Both the position numbers and the translations under genes were made by a program. From Jimgerdemannia flammicorona (Eukaryota; Mucoromycota; Endogonomycetes; Endogonales; Endogonaceae): a stretch of 11,241 nucleotides of DNA. Positions 1 to 6,651 of the stretch are shown here, in pieces; position 1 is the first letter of the stretch, and each line of letters opens with the position of its first letter. The stretch spans positions 1 through 11,241 of the forward strand of contig RBNI01006521.1 of assembly GCA_003990745.1 (NCBI GenBank), in the 5' to 3' direction. Under the pieces are notes generated by a model that had not been told where the DNA came from, ran no database searches, and worked only from the letters and a program-made list of their open reading frames with translations.

Positions 1-29
1 AAAAAAAAAAAAAAAAAAAAAAAAAAAAA
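1..29 (+). repeat. Poly(A) run at the window edge
   Basis: The window opens with 29 consecutive A bases followed by ordinary AT-rich DNA. A pure A run of this length resembles the tail of a retroposon lying to the left in plus orientation, like the 18-A tail of the LINE-like insertion at 6526-6543. With no sequence to the left, a simple homopolymer cannot be excluded. Confidence 0.5.
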
Positions 30-584
30 CAGTTATAGAAAAATATATATGTTACACGGAAATATTATATTGACATGGGACACAAACAAAAAACTGAAAA
101 GGATCATGACAATGTACAAAATATGGGGCGTGCTGCAATAAAATCAGACAAAGTGAATATTTGACATTACTCAATTATTTATTTTTGTCACTGCTTTGCT
201 TGTAAATTTTTAATTATTTAATATTCATTATATAATTTGATTAGAGTAAGCAAACCAAAAGTATAACCTAATGTTCTCTGTTTTCATGCTTCTTTTAAAG
301 TCTTCACTAATACTGATAGGACTTTGATGTATCATAATTAGGTAGAACATAATTTTTTTAGAGAATATTTCATTTTCATACTATAACTGGATTATCATCA
401 GTAAAAATATAAAAATCTAATGTATTTCTTTTATTCAGAATTACCTTAAAGAAAAATAACTATTGTTTTTTTTTTTTACTAAAATAATCTATATATTTGA
501 CATAACTTTATAAAAGAAATATATATAAAAAAAGATAATATTATGACAAATAATATAATCAATAAACTCCAAAAGAGAAATAAA
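30..584. other. AT-rich DNA, no gene seen
   Basis: This stretch is very AT-rich, with short homopolymers such as the T run near 466-477. I found no reading frame on either strand that holds recognisable protein sequence, and no RNA gene or transposon end. Confidence 0.5.
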
Positions 585-1255
585 GAATTATTGAATCAAA
601 CTGAATAATTAAAGAAGATTACAAATAAACAATTTGACAAATTACTGGTTTAAAGTATTAAACCAAAATAATTAGAAGAAGGCAAACTCTGAATAATCAA
701 AGATTCTAATTATCCTAACTCATAGATGAGAGACTATAAATAAATTTACCTAGACAATATCACCATTAAGAAAATATTAAAAGAGTTTTACAAGATTCAA
801 AGAGATTAGAAAAAAAATGACATTTTGAAAACATTTTAGAAAACTATAAATTGACTGGTGAAAAACAAAAACTTTAAAAGAAATAAAAGCATTTTAATGA
901 ATAAGTTAAATATTTAGAGAAAAAAGTTATAGAATTTTTTATCAACTTAACATAAAGAAGAAGAGAAAGAAAAATTATTAAAATAAAGAATAATTAAAAG
1001 AATTAATAAGTAAAGTTAAAATAAATACTAAATCTTATTCTGATATAGTAAATATAACTAAATAGTAAAAAGACTTAAAAGTAATAGATTTAAATAAAAA
1101 AATCAGAGATAAGTTAGAAATTATTCAGAAATCTCATATGATAATTAATAATCAAGAAAGAGAAATCTAAAAATTATAAGAGAAAGTATGAGATAATTTA
1201 GAATTATTGAGAAAAGTGAGAAAAATAATTAAAACTTAAAAAATATTGCTTAATT
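585..1255 (+). pseudogene. Decayed coiled-coil protein remnant, N-terminal part
   Basis: I do not recognise this protein. Read on the plus strand it gives long stretches of Lys/Glu/Gln/Leu-rich, heptad-like sequence, for example KHFNEQVKYLEKKVIEF near 888-938 and the segment LKELISKVKINTKSYSDIV near 990-1050. These segments are broken by TAA/TAG at positions that read naturally as Gln (such as EREI-stop-KL-stop-EKV near 1160-1190), by a few TGA, and by several frame changes. The same residue preference on both sides of each break is what suggests a decayed gene rather than noise. AT-rich DNA translates to Lys/Asn/Ile/Leu-rich text anyway, so confidence is modest. It could be an ORF1-type protein of a retroelement or a host coiled-coil gene. 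Confidence 0.33.
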
Positions 1256-1385
1256 TAATCAATAAGCCTTTGTTTCCTTTATCTAAGAAATTAAACAACT
1301 TTTAATAACTAAAAATAAAATAAAAAGTAAGATTTTATAATTATGTATCAGAAAAGGTTAAATCTCAAACTTAAAAATAATTACT

Positions 1386-1690
1386 CAAATAGAAGTTGAG
1401 TAATATGAAAGAACTGCTTTATATAGTTAGGTATAACCTATGATTTGCCCCAACTTCAATAAGAGAAACAAAGTAGTTTACTAAATCAGAACTTATAATA
1501 AAATAAGTTATAAAATAGTTAATAATACTTATATCTATAAAAAGTATAAGGAAATTTTTGAAAATAATAAATTATTACCTAAATGTAAGAAGTATTGATA
1601 GTTAAAAATAAATGAGTTTCATTATAATTGTTCTGAAAATACAAAAAAAGAATTACTAGTATTACCTTATTAAGAAAGAGCTTTATAGTC
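1386..1690 (+). pseudogene. Decayed plus-strand protein remnant with Cys/His cluster
   Basis: One plus-strand frame runs about 100 codons with few stops, nearly all TAA/TAG. It starts around QIEVEQYERTALYS, passes MICPNFNKRNKVVY, and continues into a Lys/Tyr-rich segment ending in a Cys/His group (CKKY, then HYNC) near 1575-1635. The spacing of that group resembles a small zinc-binding module, but no family can be named. It may be the C-terminal part of the coiled-coil remnant just upstream, as strand and style agree. It ends where the minus-strand MULE remnant begins, so the junction near 1690-1740 may be an element boundary. Confidence 0.33.
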
Positions 1691-1739
1691 AGATATGGAT
1701 TTTTCTTCTACAATTCAGTATTGAAATGTATAAATCTCA

Positions 1740-2262
1740 TCTATAAAAAGAAGCTAAACAGAGTGTGGAAATCTAATAAGGAACAGATATATTAATGTTT
1801 TAAAGATTGACTTTATACAAATTCAATCTCTGTTCTTATAGTATAATTGAAATATTCCTCATACTGATTGATGAGAAAATATCTTAGTTACTAAAAATTT
1901 GTCCATTGCTTGAAAACTTAAAGACTTTTTGAAATGATATTGATATATTACTCCTTGCTACTAACAAAGAAATGGCCTCCAGGTAGCTATGAACTGAATA
2001 CATTATATATGATTGAGATATAGAGTTTCCAATCAGACTTATTTGTCTTGTGTATTGAGTCTATAATGACTAAAACACTACTTTGGCAAAGTACTTATAG
2101 GTTGATGTTCTTTGTAAAGACAAATTCTTGGTATGTTACATTTGTAAAGCTCTTTATTATGTAATTATTCAAGCTAAGTTATTCCATTGCTGACTTTAAA
2201 TCTTCAGATATACTCTTTTTACTGATAAAAAGTATATCTAGTCCTTTATATACTTTGTACTA
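1740..2262 (-). pseudogene. MULE-type transposase core remnant
   Basis: On the minus strand one frame runs about 174 codons without a frameshift. It carries a block resembling the Mutator-like (MULE) transposase catalytic core: IIDSIHKTNKSDWKLY near 2020-2067, then after a stop LPGGHFFVSSKE near 1955-1990, and LRYFLINQ near 1864-1890. In the family these correspond to the first catalytic Asp (D-S-T-H-x-T-N), the W-x-P-x-H-F segment, and the second Asp in a Y-F-L-x-D-x-S context. The first Asp is present. The second is read as Asn (codon at 1867-1869), a G-to-A change that would abolish catalysis. In-frame TAG replaces the Trp expected before LPGG. The third catalytic residue and the C-terminal SWIM zinc finger are not seen, so the copy looks truncated near 1740. 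Confidence 0.5.
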
Positions 2263-2650
2263 TAGTTAAGAACATATTTTTTTTTCATGAATTCAATGCT
2301 GATCTCTTTTTTTATAGCTTCCTTAATTACTATAAAATGATAACCTTTGGTAGCCTTAGTTTCAACAAAATCAGTAATCATACTTGATATTTTGTAGATA
2401 ATACTTGCATTAAGATTGTAAGTATGGCTGAAACTATTGGGTGAGTTTTGTAAATAGTGACAATATCTTGCCTGAGTGTGATAGTTATTTGAGCTTTATA
2501 GAGTTCTGAATTGTACTTTTTTATTTTCTTTTCTTCTCAAATGGTAGCTCTTTGGAGAATGTATGAAGATAGGTATCATATTACTTCTTGAACCTACAGA
2601 AGTAATTTTTGGTCCATTCTTTGGAATCTTTCTTTAGTATTTTAGTACTA
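2263..2650 (-). pseudogene. Probable N-terminal part of the MULE remnant
   Basis: Upstream of the MULE core on the same strand, coding-like text continues in other frames. Examples are DSKEWTKNYFCRFKK near 2575-2620 and FIVIKEAIKKEISIEF near 2286-2335, the latter leading to the core after one frame change near 2265. MULE transposases carry a variable DNA-binding N-terminal region here, so position and strand fit, but I see no clean zinc-finger signature. The assignment rests on continuity with the recognised core. Confidence 0.28.
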
Positions 2651-3066
2651 TATGTTTCTAAGCTAATAAAATATCTCAATCAAAGTTCATTTATGAGAAG
2701 TATTCCAGATAAGGAACATTGATTACTGCAGCCACAAATATATTTTATAAGCATTGATTTGCTCCATCAGTTTCAGGTGTCTATCTCTGTAGGGCTTATT
2801 CTAAAGTATAGTCTATAGTCACTGATTCATATTGTAATACAGCTCTGATTTATATCCATGACTTAACCTAAACATGATTATTTACTACTGTGGTCTAGAA
2901 TATACTCTATCAGTAGCAACCATACTGAGTCTATAGATAACTCTGATAAGGTGCAGCCTATAGTAACTGATTATTATTGTGACCCACCCATGACTTAACC
3001 TAAACATGGTTACTCACTACTGTGATCCAGAATATACTATTATAGCTACTATGCCAAGGCTGTAGA
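2640..3066 (-). pseudogene. Unrecognised minus-strand coding remnant holding a duplicated module
   Basis: A single minus-strand frame runs from about 3066 down to about 2640. Its stops are mostly TAA/TAG and it has no frame change. It holds two copies of a 44-codon module (each with the motif NHV-stop-VKSW) and then non-repeated sequence including QTPETDGANQCL and INVPYLEYFS. I do not recognise the protein. The 132-bp repeat is exactly 3 x 44, which keeps the frame. One copy reads SIFWITVVSNHV and the other SIF-stop-TTVVNNHV, so one in-frame TAG replaces Trp. It may belong to the same element as the MULE remnant or to another transposon. Confidence 0.3.
2803..3066 (-). repeat. 132-bp tandem duplication, two copies
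   Basis: Two adjacent, diverged copies lie at about 2935-3066 and 2803-2934. The most conserved part is ccatgacttaacctaaacat, starting at 2856 in one copy and 2988 in the other, exactly 132 bp apart. Further matches are tactactgtgg/tcactactgtg, the following agaatatact, and the tatagtcactgatt/tatagtaactgatt segment. Many of the differences are transitions. The unit is a multiple of three, in keeping with a protein-level repeat on the minus strand. Confidence 0.7.
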
Positions 3067-3235
3067 CAGTAAAAAATTGGTTTTAATTAAGCATAGTTTC
3101 TCTTATAGTTGATGACTATATTCCCTCTTCCATACTCATACTTCTTACTAGTAGAGAAGAAGGGCCCAGTAGGAGTTAGGGAAATGAACTCAGAGCTAGT
3201 GTCAAAGTGAATAGAAGATATATAGAAGAGTATAT
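3067..3235. other. Flank between duplicated module and LTR, nothing recognised
   Basis: No coding or RNA feature is evident here. The last bases before the LTR are gagtatat. No matching 4-6 bp target-site duplication is found directly after the other LTR (caatatat at 10661-10668), apart from a shifted AT-rich similarity. Confidence 0.4.
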
Positions 3236-3415
3236 TGTAACATAGCAGATACTTACTCTTAAAAGTATGTTGGATTTCTATATCTTGAATACTTGATCTT
3301 TTCTGACTCCTCAGAGTTCTTGAGATGCAAGGGTGGATGAGTTCAAAGTGTATTTGCCCATGAGCTTACTAGTTCCTTTACTATCTCTTTGCTTTTGAAC
3401 TATTTCGATCTGAGG

Positions 3416-3421
3416 TTTATT
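3416..3421 (-). terminator. AATAAA polyadenylation signal in the 3' LTR
   Basis: The plus strand reads tttatt, that is AATAAA on the coding strand, about 20 bp downstream of the TATA-like motif. The hexamer is kept in both LTRs. In LTR elements this signal in the 3' LTR directs polyadenylation of the genomic transcript. The role is inferred from motif and position. Confidence 0.5.
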
Positions 3422-3578
3422 TACTCTAAGATACTGGATTATTTATACAAGTTTTGCTAACTATGAGGTGGCTAAGTTGTGAGTCATTTTCTGCATGTAT
3501 CAAATCTTTTAACATCTGCTAGGATTTCGCTGATTGCAAACATTCTAATATCTCCTAAATCTTTACAAATGTTAAAGT

Positions 3579-3595
3579 TTCTGCACTTTGCAGAA
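3579..3595. repeat. Perfect 7-bp inverted repeat in the 3' LTR
   Basis: The sequence ttctgcactttgcagaa has two 7-bp arms that are exact reverse complements around a 3-base centre. It is identical in the other LTR (10538-10554), while the sequence around it has changed. It lies in the U3 part, upstream of the TATA-like motif, where transcription-factor sites would sit. Function is unknown. Confidence 0.6.
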
Positions 3596-3678
3596 TATGA
3601 CTGCTATTTATAAGGCTATACTATATTGGAAATCAGATTCAGATACCATGATCAAATGTCTAATTCCCTTGTTTCATA

Positions 3679-4206
3679 TTACCAATTTGGATTAGCCATC
3701 ATATCTTCCTCCTGAATAGGTGATTTGTCTTCGGAGTATCCTATTCACTTGAATTCCCAGGCTTCTACATTTTGTATCTCCTTATACTGCACAATTTGTG
3801 CCATTATGTTCTTTTAGTATTGTCTCTTGACATATTCAAAGTCTCCTGGGGTTACTTCTCAGAAGTGGGCTAAGGCTGCTTCATCATCCTTGAATAACTT
3901 GTGTACTCTTTTTGCAATCATAATTTGAATGTAGGAGAGCTGACATTCCTTGATCCAGTCTTCTTTTCCCATCTTTGGTTTTGAATTCAGTAGCTGTCCT
4001 AACTTGAAGTATTCCTGAAACTCAGTTTGGTTCTGGTAGGCCTTGAAATGTGAGATTTATGATAAGTACATCTGCACTATACTCTGGATACTGTCAAAGG
4101 ATTCTTCTATCATTGGTAGCTTAGTGGAATACCACTGTCTTTCTATAGCTCGCTGGGCCATACTAGTGGTCTTGAGGGTAGCAGTATTACTTCATTGACT
4201 AGTCAT
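3679..4206 (-). pseudogene. Extra ORF downstream of integrase, unknown function
   Basis: After the integrase C-terminus a different frame stays open-like for about 175 codons, broken by about five stops, all TGA or TAA, with no frameshift. The first ATG is at 4204-4206 and overlaps the end of the integrase frame. The frame reads through the polypurine tract and ends at TAA 3679-3681 inside the LTR. The product would be soluble, charged and mostly helical, with segments such as MAQRAIERQWYSTKLPMIEE, KEDWIKECQLSYIQIMIAKR and TPGDFEYVKRQY. I see no signal peptide, membrane segment, zinc finger or chromodomain, so it does not look like an envelope protein. The position is that of env or ORF3 in some Metaviridae. 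I recognise no homologue. It may once have been fused to pol by frameshifting. Confidence 0.55.
3702..3713 (-). promoter_or_regulatory. Polypurine tract for plus-strand DNA synthesis
   Basis: On the coding strand this is AGGAGGAAGATA, directly before the TG that opens the 3' LTR. An all-purine stretch here is where RNase H leaves a primer for second-strand synthesis in LTR elements. It confirms the minus-strand orientation. It also overlaps the reading frame of the extra ORF. Confidence 0.75.
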
Positions 4207-5420
4207 GATACTTCTTGAGTCAGTTTCGGTAAATAGTAGTAGGGATGATTGTACCTGAAAGTTTTCATAGCCAAAAGGTAGTCCCTTTTATATCTTATAC
4301 AAGGTAAAGTCCTTCCCACTTAGGCTCCAGCTTTTGTGACCATGAAGCTTCTACCATGTTCTGATACACCAAGACTTTGTCTCCTATCTTGATAATCTCC
4401 AAAGGCTTGTGAGTCTTTTCTACATTATTCCATTATAGTGTCTGTGCCTTGTTTATGTAATTCTCAGCCTTCTTTCTGATTTGGTGCAGTTTCCATATCT
4501 CCATATCCACTCATTTCCATACAGCATCTCCATTGGACGATAGAGTTCCTTGAGAACTTTCTTCTCCAAACAGTATTTCCTGAGGGGTAAAATGGGTACT
4601 TTGTGATCTAATATCCCGAAGGGTGGATAATACTATTGGCAGGTAGTGATCCCAGTTCTTGTAGTTATCACAGATCTTGGCAATAACATTCTTGAGGGTC
4701 TTGTTTGTCCTTTCTGCTTGTCCATTTCCTTGAGGGTAGTAGACTGTAGTTCAAATATGCTAGATCTTGTACTTCTTGTAGAGAATCTCAAAGAACTGGT
4801 TCACAAATTCTGTTCCTCTATCTGTAGTTACTTACATTGGGGTCTTGAACTGGCAGATGATTTCTTTGTAGAAGAAATTGGCAATTGACTGTACATTGGC
4901 TTCCTTGAGGGGTCCTGCTTCTATCCATTTCGTAAAAAGGTCTACAATGATAATGATATATCAGTTACCAGTCAAGATCAGGGGTAGGGGGCCAATTACA
5001 TCTATTGCTATGTGGGCAAATGGTATCGGTTCTATGTGTGCTGATCCTGGGGCTTGATTTTATTAGTCTTGTTTTTGTTTCTGGCATTTGTCACATGTTT
5101 TGACAAATTGTCTGATATCTTCCTCTATTTCTGGCCACTATATTATTCTTCTTACCTTATCATATGTATTGATTCCTCCTAGATAGCTGAGTTCATGTAC
5201 TGATTTCATTGCTTGCTCCTTTTTGTGTTCTACTATAACTAGTAGTTTTCCTTTCTTCAGTGTTTCTCCATTGGTTTTGAATTGTTTCCATGTCCTGTTG
5301 ATAATTGTTTGTGTCTATTCTTCCAGATGTTGGGGCATCTTTCACTGTCTCAGATATGTGATAATTCCATAGTAGAGCTCCTTATTCATAATTTATTTGT
5401 TGGTTGAAGGTGTTTTGGGG
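4199..5420 (-). pseudogene. Gypsy integrase, decayed
   Basis: Integrase inserts the cDNA into the genome. In one minus-strand frame the parts follow in order. A zinc-binding region comes first (VHELSYLGG with His at 5195-5197, then TCDKCQ with Cys at 5093-5095 and 5084-5086). The usual His after GG reads Ile, so one zinc ligand seems lost. The catalytic core has Asp at 5000-5002 (AIDVIGPLP), Asp at 4820-4822 (TTDRGTEF) and Glu at 4712-4714 (PQGNGQAERTNKTLKN). The spacing of the last two is 35 residues, the D,D(35)E pattern. The C-terminal GPY/F-type module is around KLEPKWEGLYLV, and the end is LKKYHD at about 4202-4219. Stops lie at family Arg positions (4961-4963 before YIIIIVD, 4751-4753 before TTVYYPQG, 4220-4222 before LKKYHD). 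A frame change separates it from RNase H near 5410. Confidence 0.88.
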
Positions 5421-5439
5421 TGTCTGTGAGAGAGTATCT

Positions 5440-5789
5440 GCATTGGAATTTGTTCTTCCAGGGCAGTGTATAATGGTTATATTGTAGACTTATAGCTTCA
5501 TTATCCATCTAGTATAGATTCCTTTGGGTTGTCCAGTTGTCAGTAGCTAGATGAGAGCTGAGTGGTCCATCTGAATGGTGAAGTGTCTTCCAGCCAGGTA
5601 GTGGTGGAACTTTTCCACAGTCCAGATGACTGTGAGATATTCTAACTTATAGGATTTGTATTCCTTTTTAGCTCCTCAGGTTCCGTGGCTAAGATATACA
5701 ATGATATACTCTTTTTTGTCTTCCTTTTGAGCTAGGACTGCTCCTAGTCCCTGTGCACTTGCATCAGTCTACAGGATGAATTCTTGAGT
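5440..5789 (-). pseudogene. RNase H domain, distal part after the nested insertion
   Basis: RNase H removes the RNA strand of the RNA/DNA hybrid. This segment carries TDASAQGLGAVLAQ (catalytic Asp at 5763-5765), YLSHGT, LEYLTVIWTVEKFHHYL (catalytic Glu), MDHSALI (Asp) and the closing CPGRTNSNADTLSQ (last Asp). These are the RNase H residues and tether typical of Ty3/gypsy. The stop TAG at 5769-5771 stands for Gln before TDAS, TGA at 5676-5678 for Arg after SHGT, TAG at 5547-5549 for Trp in the ALxWLL motif, and TAA at 5490-5492 for Gln after MKL. The upstream part of the domain is at 6544-6651, split off by the insertion. Confidence 0.9.
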
Positions 5790-5805
5790 CTAATTGGGTT
5801 GTCTG
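5790..5805. repeat. Target-site duplication, left copy
   Basis: ctaattgggttgtctg matches ccaattgggtcatctg at 6544-6559 in 13 of 16 bases. All three differences are transitions. The duplicated bases belong to the RNase H region of the host element. Confidence 0.8.
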
Positions 5806-5902
5806 TGGGATTGGCGAGGAGTGGGACTGGGCTGGTATTTGGTCTTAGAGTACTGAGGTATGGTGGTGGCTTCCCTCCAAGTTTTGGGTAGTGTAGTGGT
5901 GA

Positions 5903-6160
5903 ATGCTGCAGAGGAATATTATGCTGAATTTCTACACTGGGTATCTGGTAGATGGTGGCTGTTTTGATTGTGAGGAGTGCTATAATGTAGGGCAAGCTAG
6001 GGGATTAGTGCAGATGCTGGAACATTGGCTGGGAGAGTGTGAGGTTTTGGGGGACTTTTGGGTTGAAATAGGAAATAGGCTAGGGGTAGAGAGAAGGCCA
6101 GTGAGTGAAGGGGATCGCTGGGAGGACTTGAGATCTTGGCTGGTGGGGGGGGGTGGGTGA
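5903..6160 (+). pseudogene. LINE ORF2 C-terminal fragment with zf-RVT-like motif
   Basis: This 85-residue open frame lies inside the nested insertion. It contains CFDCEEC followed at a distance by LEHWLGECEVLGDFWVEI. A Cys-x2-Cys group, then H-x4-C, then F-W-x-x-I is the pattern of the zinc-binding segment at the C-terminus of many non-LTR reverse transcriptases (zf-RVT). The catalytic reverse transcriptase part is absent, so this is a tail of ORF2 from a 5'-truncated copy. The ATG is accidental, since coding-like sequence with in-frame TAG and TGA precedes it. The frame ends at TGA after a poly-Gly stretch encoded by a G run. The identification rests on spacing of a few residues. Confidence 0.42.
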
Positions 6161-6167
6161 TAGTTGG
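6145..6167 (+). other. G-run cluster, possible G-quadruplex
   Basis: A run of nine G bases at 6145-6153 is followed by GGG at 6155-6157 and GGG at 6165-6167. This gives enough closely spaced G tracts for an intramolecular quadruplex on the plus strand. It lies in the G-rich LINE-like insertion. More G runs follow at 6431-6455. No function is claimed. Confidence 0.4.
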
Positions 6168-6525
6168 GTCACTGTCAGGTGGGTGCTAGCAGTTTGGGTG
6201 GGTCTGGCAGGTCATTGGCTATTTGTGTTTGAGGAGGGGCGGCAGATAAGTCTGTAAGAGAGGGTTATAAGATGGGAGGAGCTGTTGGGGGATATGATAA
6301 CTGGTTGGTGGACAGGTTGGGGTCCTTTAGGGGGGTGGTGGCAAGGTTTAGTGGCAAGGATATGTGAACAGAGTGGTGGGAGGGTGGAAATTGTATTTGA
6401 TAGAGTGGTGTTTTATCGAGAAGAGATAGGGGGGAGGGGCCCCCCTAGGGGGATTGGATAGGAGGTGGGCTCTTTGTATTATATAAGATAGATGGGGGTA
6501 ATAAAGGATGAGTCCAAGTGACTAT

Positions 6526-6543
6526 AAAAAAAAAAAAAAAAAA
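6526..6543 (+). repeat. Poly(A) tail of the nested retroposon
   Basis: Eighteen A bases stand directly before the right copy of the target-site duplication. This fixes the 3' end and the plus orientation of the inserted element. Confidence 0.85.
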
Positions 6544-6559
6544 CCAATTGGGTCATCTG
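6544..6559. repeat. Target-site duplication, right copy
   Basis: ccaattgggtcatctg is the partner of 5790-5805. On the minus strand it encodes the end of the RNase H proximal part (stop, Pro, Asn, Trp). The stop TGA at 6553-6555 is CAA in the other copy, so the common ancestor was CGA (Arg). Confidence 0.8.
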
Positions 6560-6651
6560 AGGATGGGTGCCTGGGTCAGTCTGACCTTGAGTTCATCAAA
6601 TGCTTTTTGTTGTCTGCCAGTCCACTGGAACTTGATGTGTTGAGTTTGTAG
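6544..6651 (-). pseudogene. RT/RNase H connection, proximal part before the insertion
   Basis: This segment reads KFQWTGRQQKAFDELKVRL and then TQAPILR-stop-PNW, the conserved link between reverse transcriptase and RNase H in Ty3/gypsy elements (FxWxxxQxxAFxxLKxxLxxAPxL). Its frame differs from that of the reverse transcriptase, with a break near 6650. It is cut by the LINE-like insertion at 6543/6544. The missing continuation resumes at 5789 on the other side. Confidence 0.88.

Larger units (their letters stand above)
3236..3701 (-). repeat. 3' LTR of the gypsy element
   Basis: This 466-bp repeat matches 10217-10660 along its whole length. On the minus strand it starts TGATGGCTAATCC and ends GTTACA, so it has the usual TG...CA ends. 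It is 22 bp longer than the other LTR, the extra bases being about 3507-3528. A TATA-like motif lies at 3440-3447 and an AATAAA polyadenylation signal at 3416-3421, both on the minus strand. The polypurine tract directly to its right identifies it as the 3' LTR. Confidence 0.92.
5806..6543 (+). mobile_element. Nested LINE-like retroposon, 5'-truncated, with poly(A) tail
   Basis: This insertion of about 740 bp interrupts RNase H of the gypsy element. It ends in 18 A bases (6526-6543) and is flanked by a 16-bp target-site duplication, as expected for target-primed reverse transcription. It is inserted antisense to the gypsy genes. Its plus strand is strikingly rich in G and T and poor in C, unlike its host. 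The ORF at 5903-6160 looks like the zinc-binding C-terminal end of a LINE ORF2. The rest (6161-6525) would be 3' UTR or decayed coding sequence. A SINE is the alternative, but I see no tRNA- or 5S-like head. Confidence 0.82.

Noticed and set aside
2856..3008. CRISPR-like direct repeats
   Set aside because: There are only two diverged copies with a long unit and no short conserved repeat with unique spacers. It is a tandem duplication in a eukaryotic repeat region.
4646..4888. 80-codon plus-strand open frame
   Set aside because: It lies antisense to the integrase core, whose catalytic residues and spacing are plain on the minus strand. The plus-strand translation resembles nothing.
5744..5995. 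83-codon minus-strand open frame
   Set aside because: It crosses the junction between RNase H and the nested insertion in a frame other than that of RNase H, so it is a chance frame.
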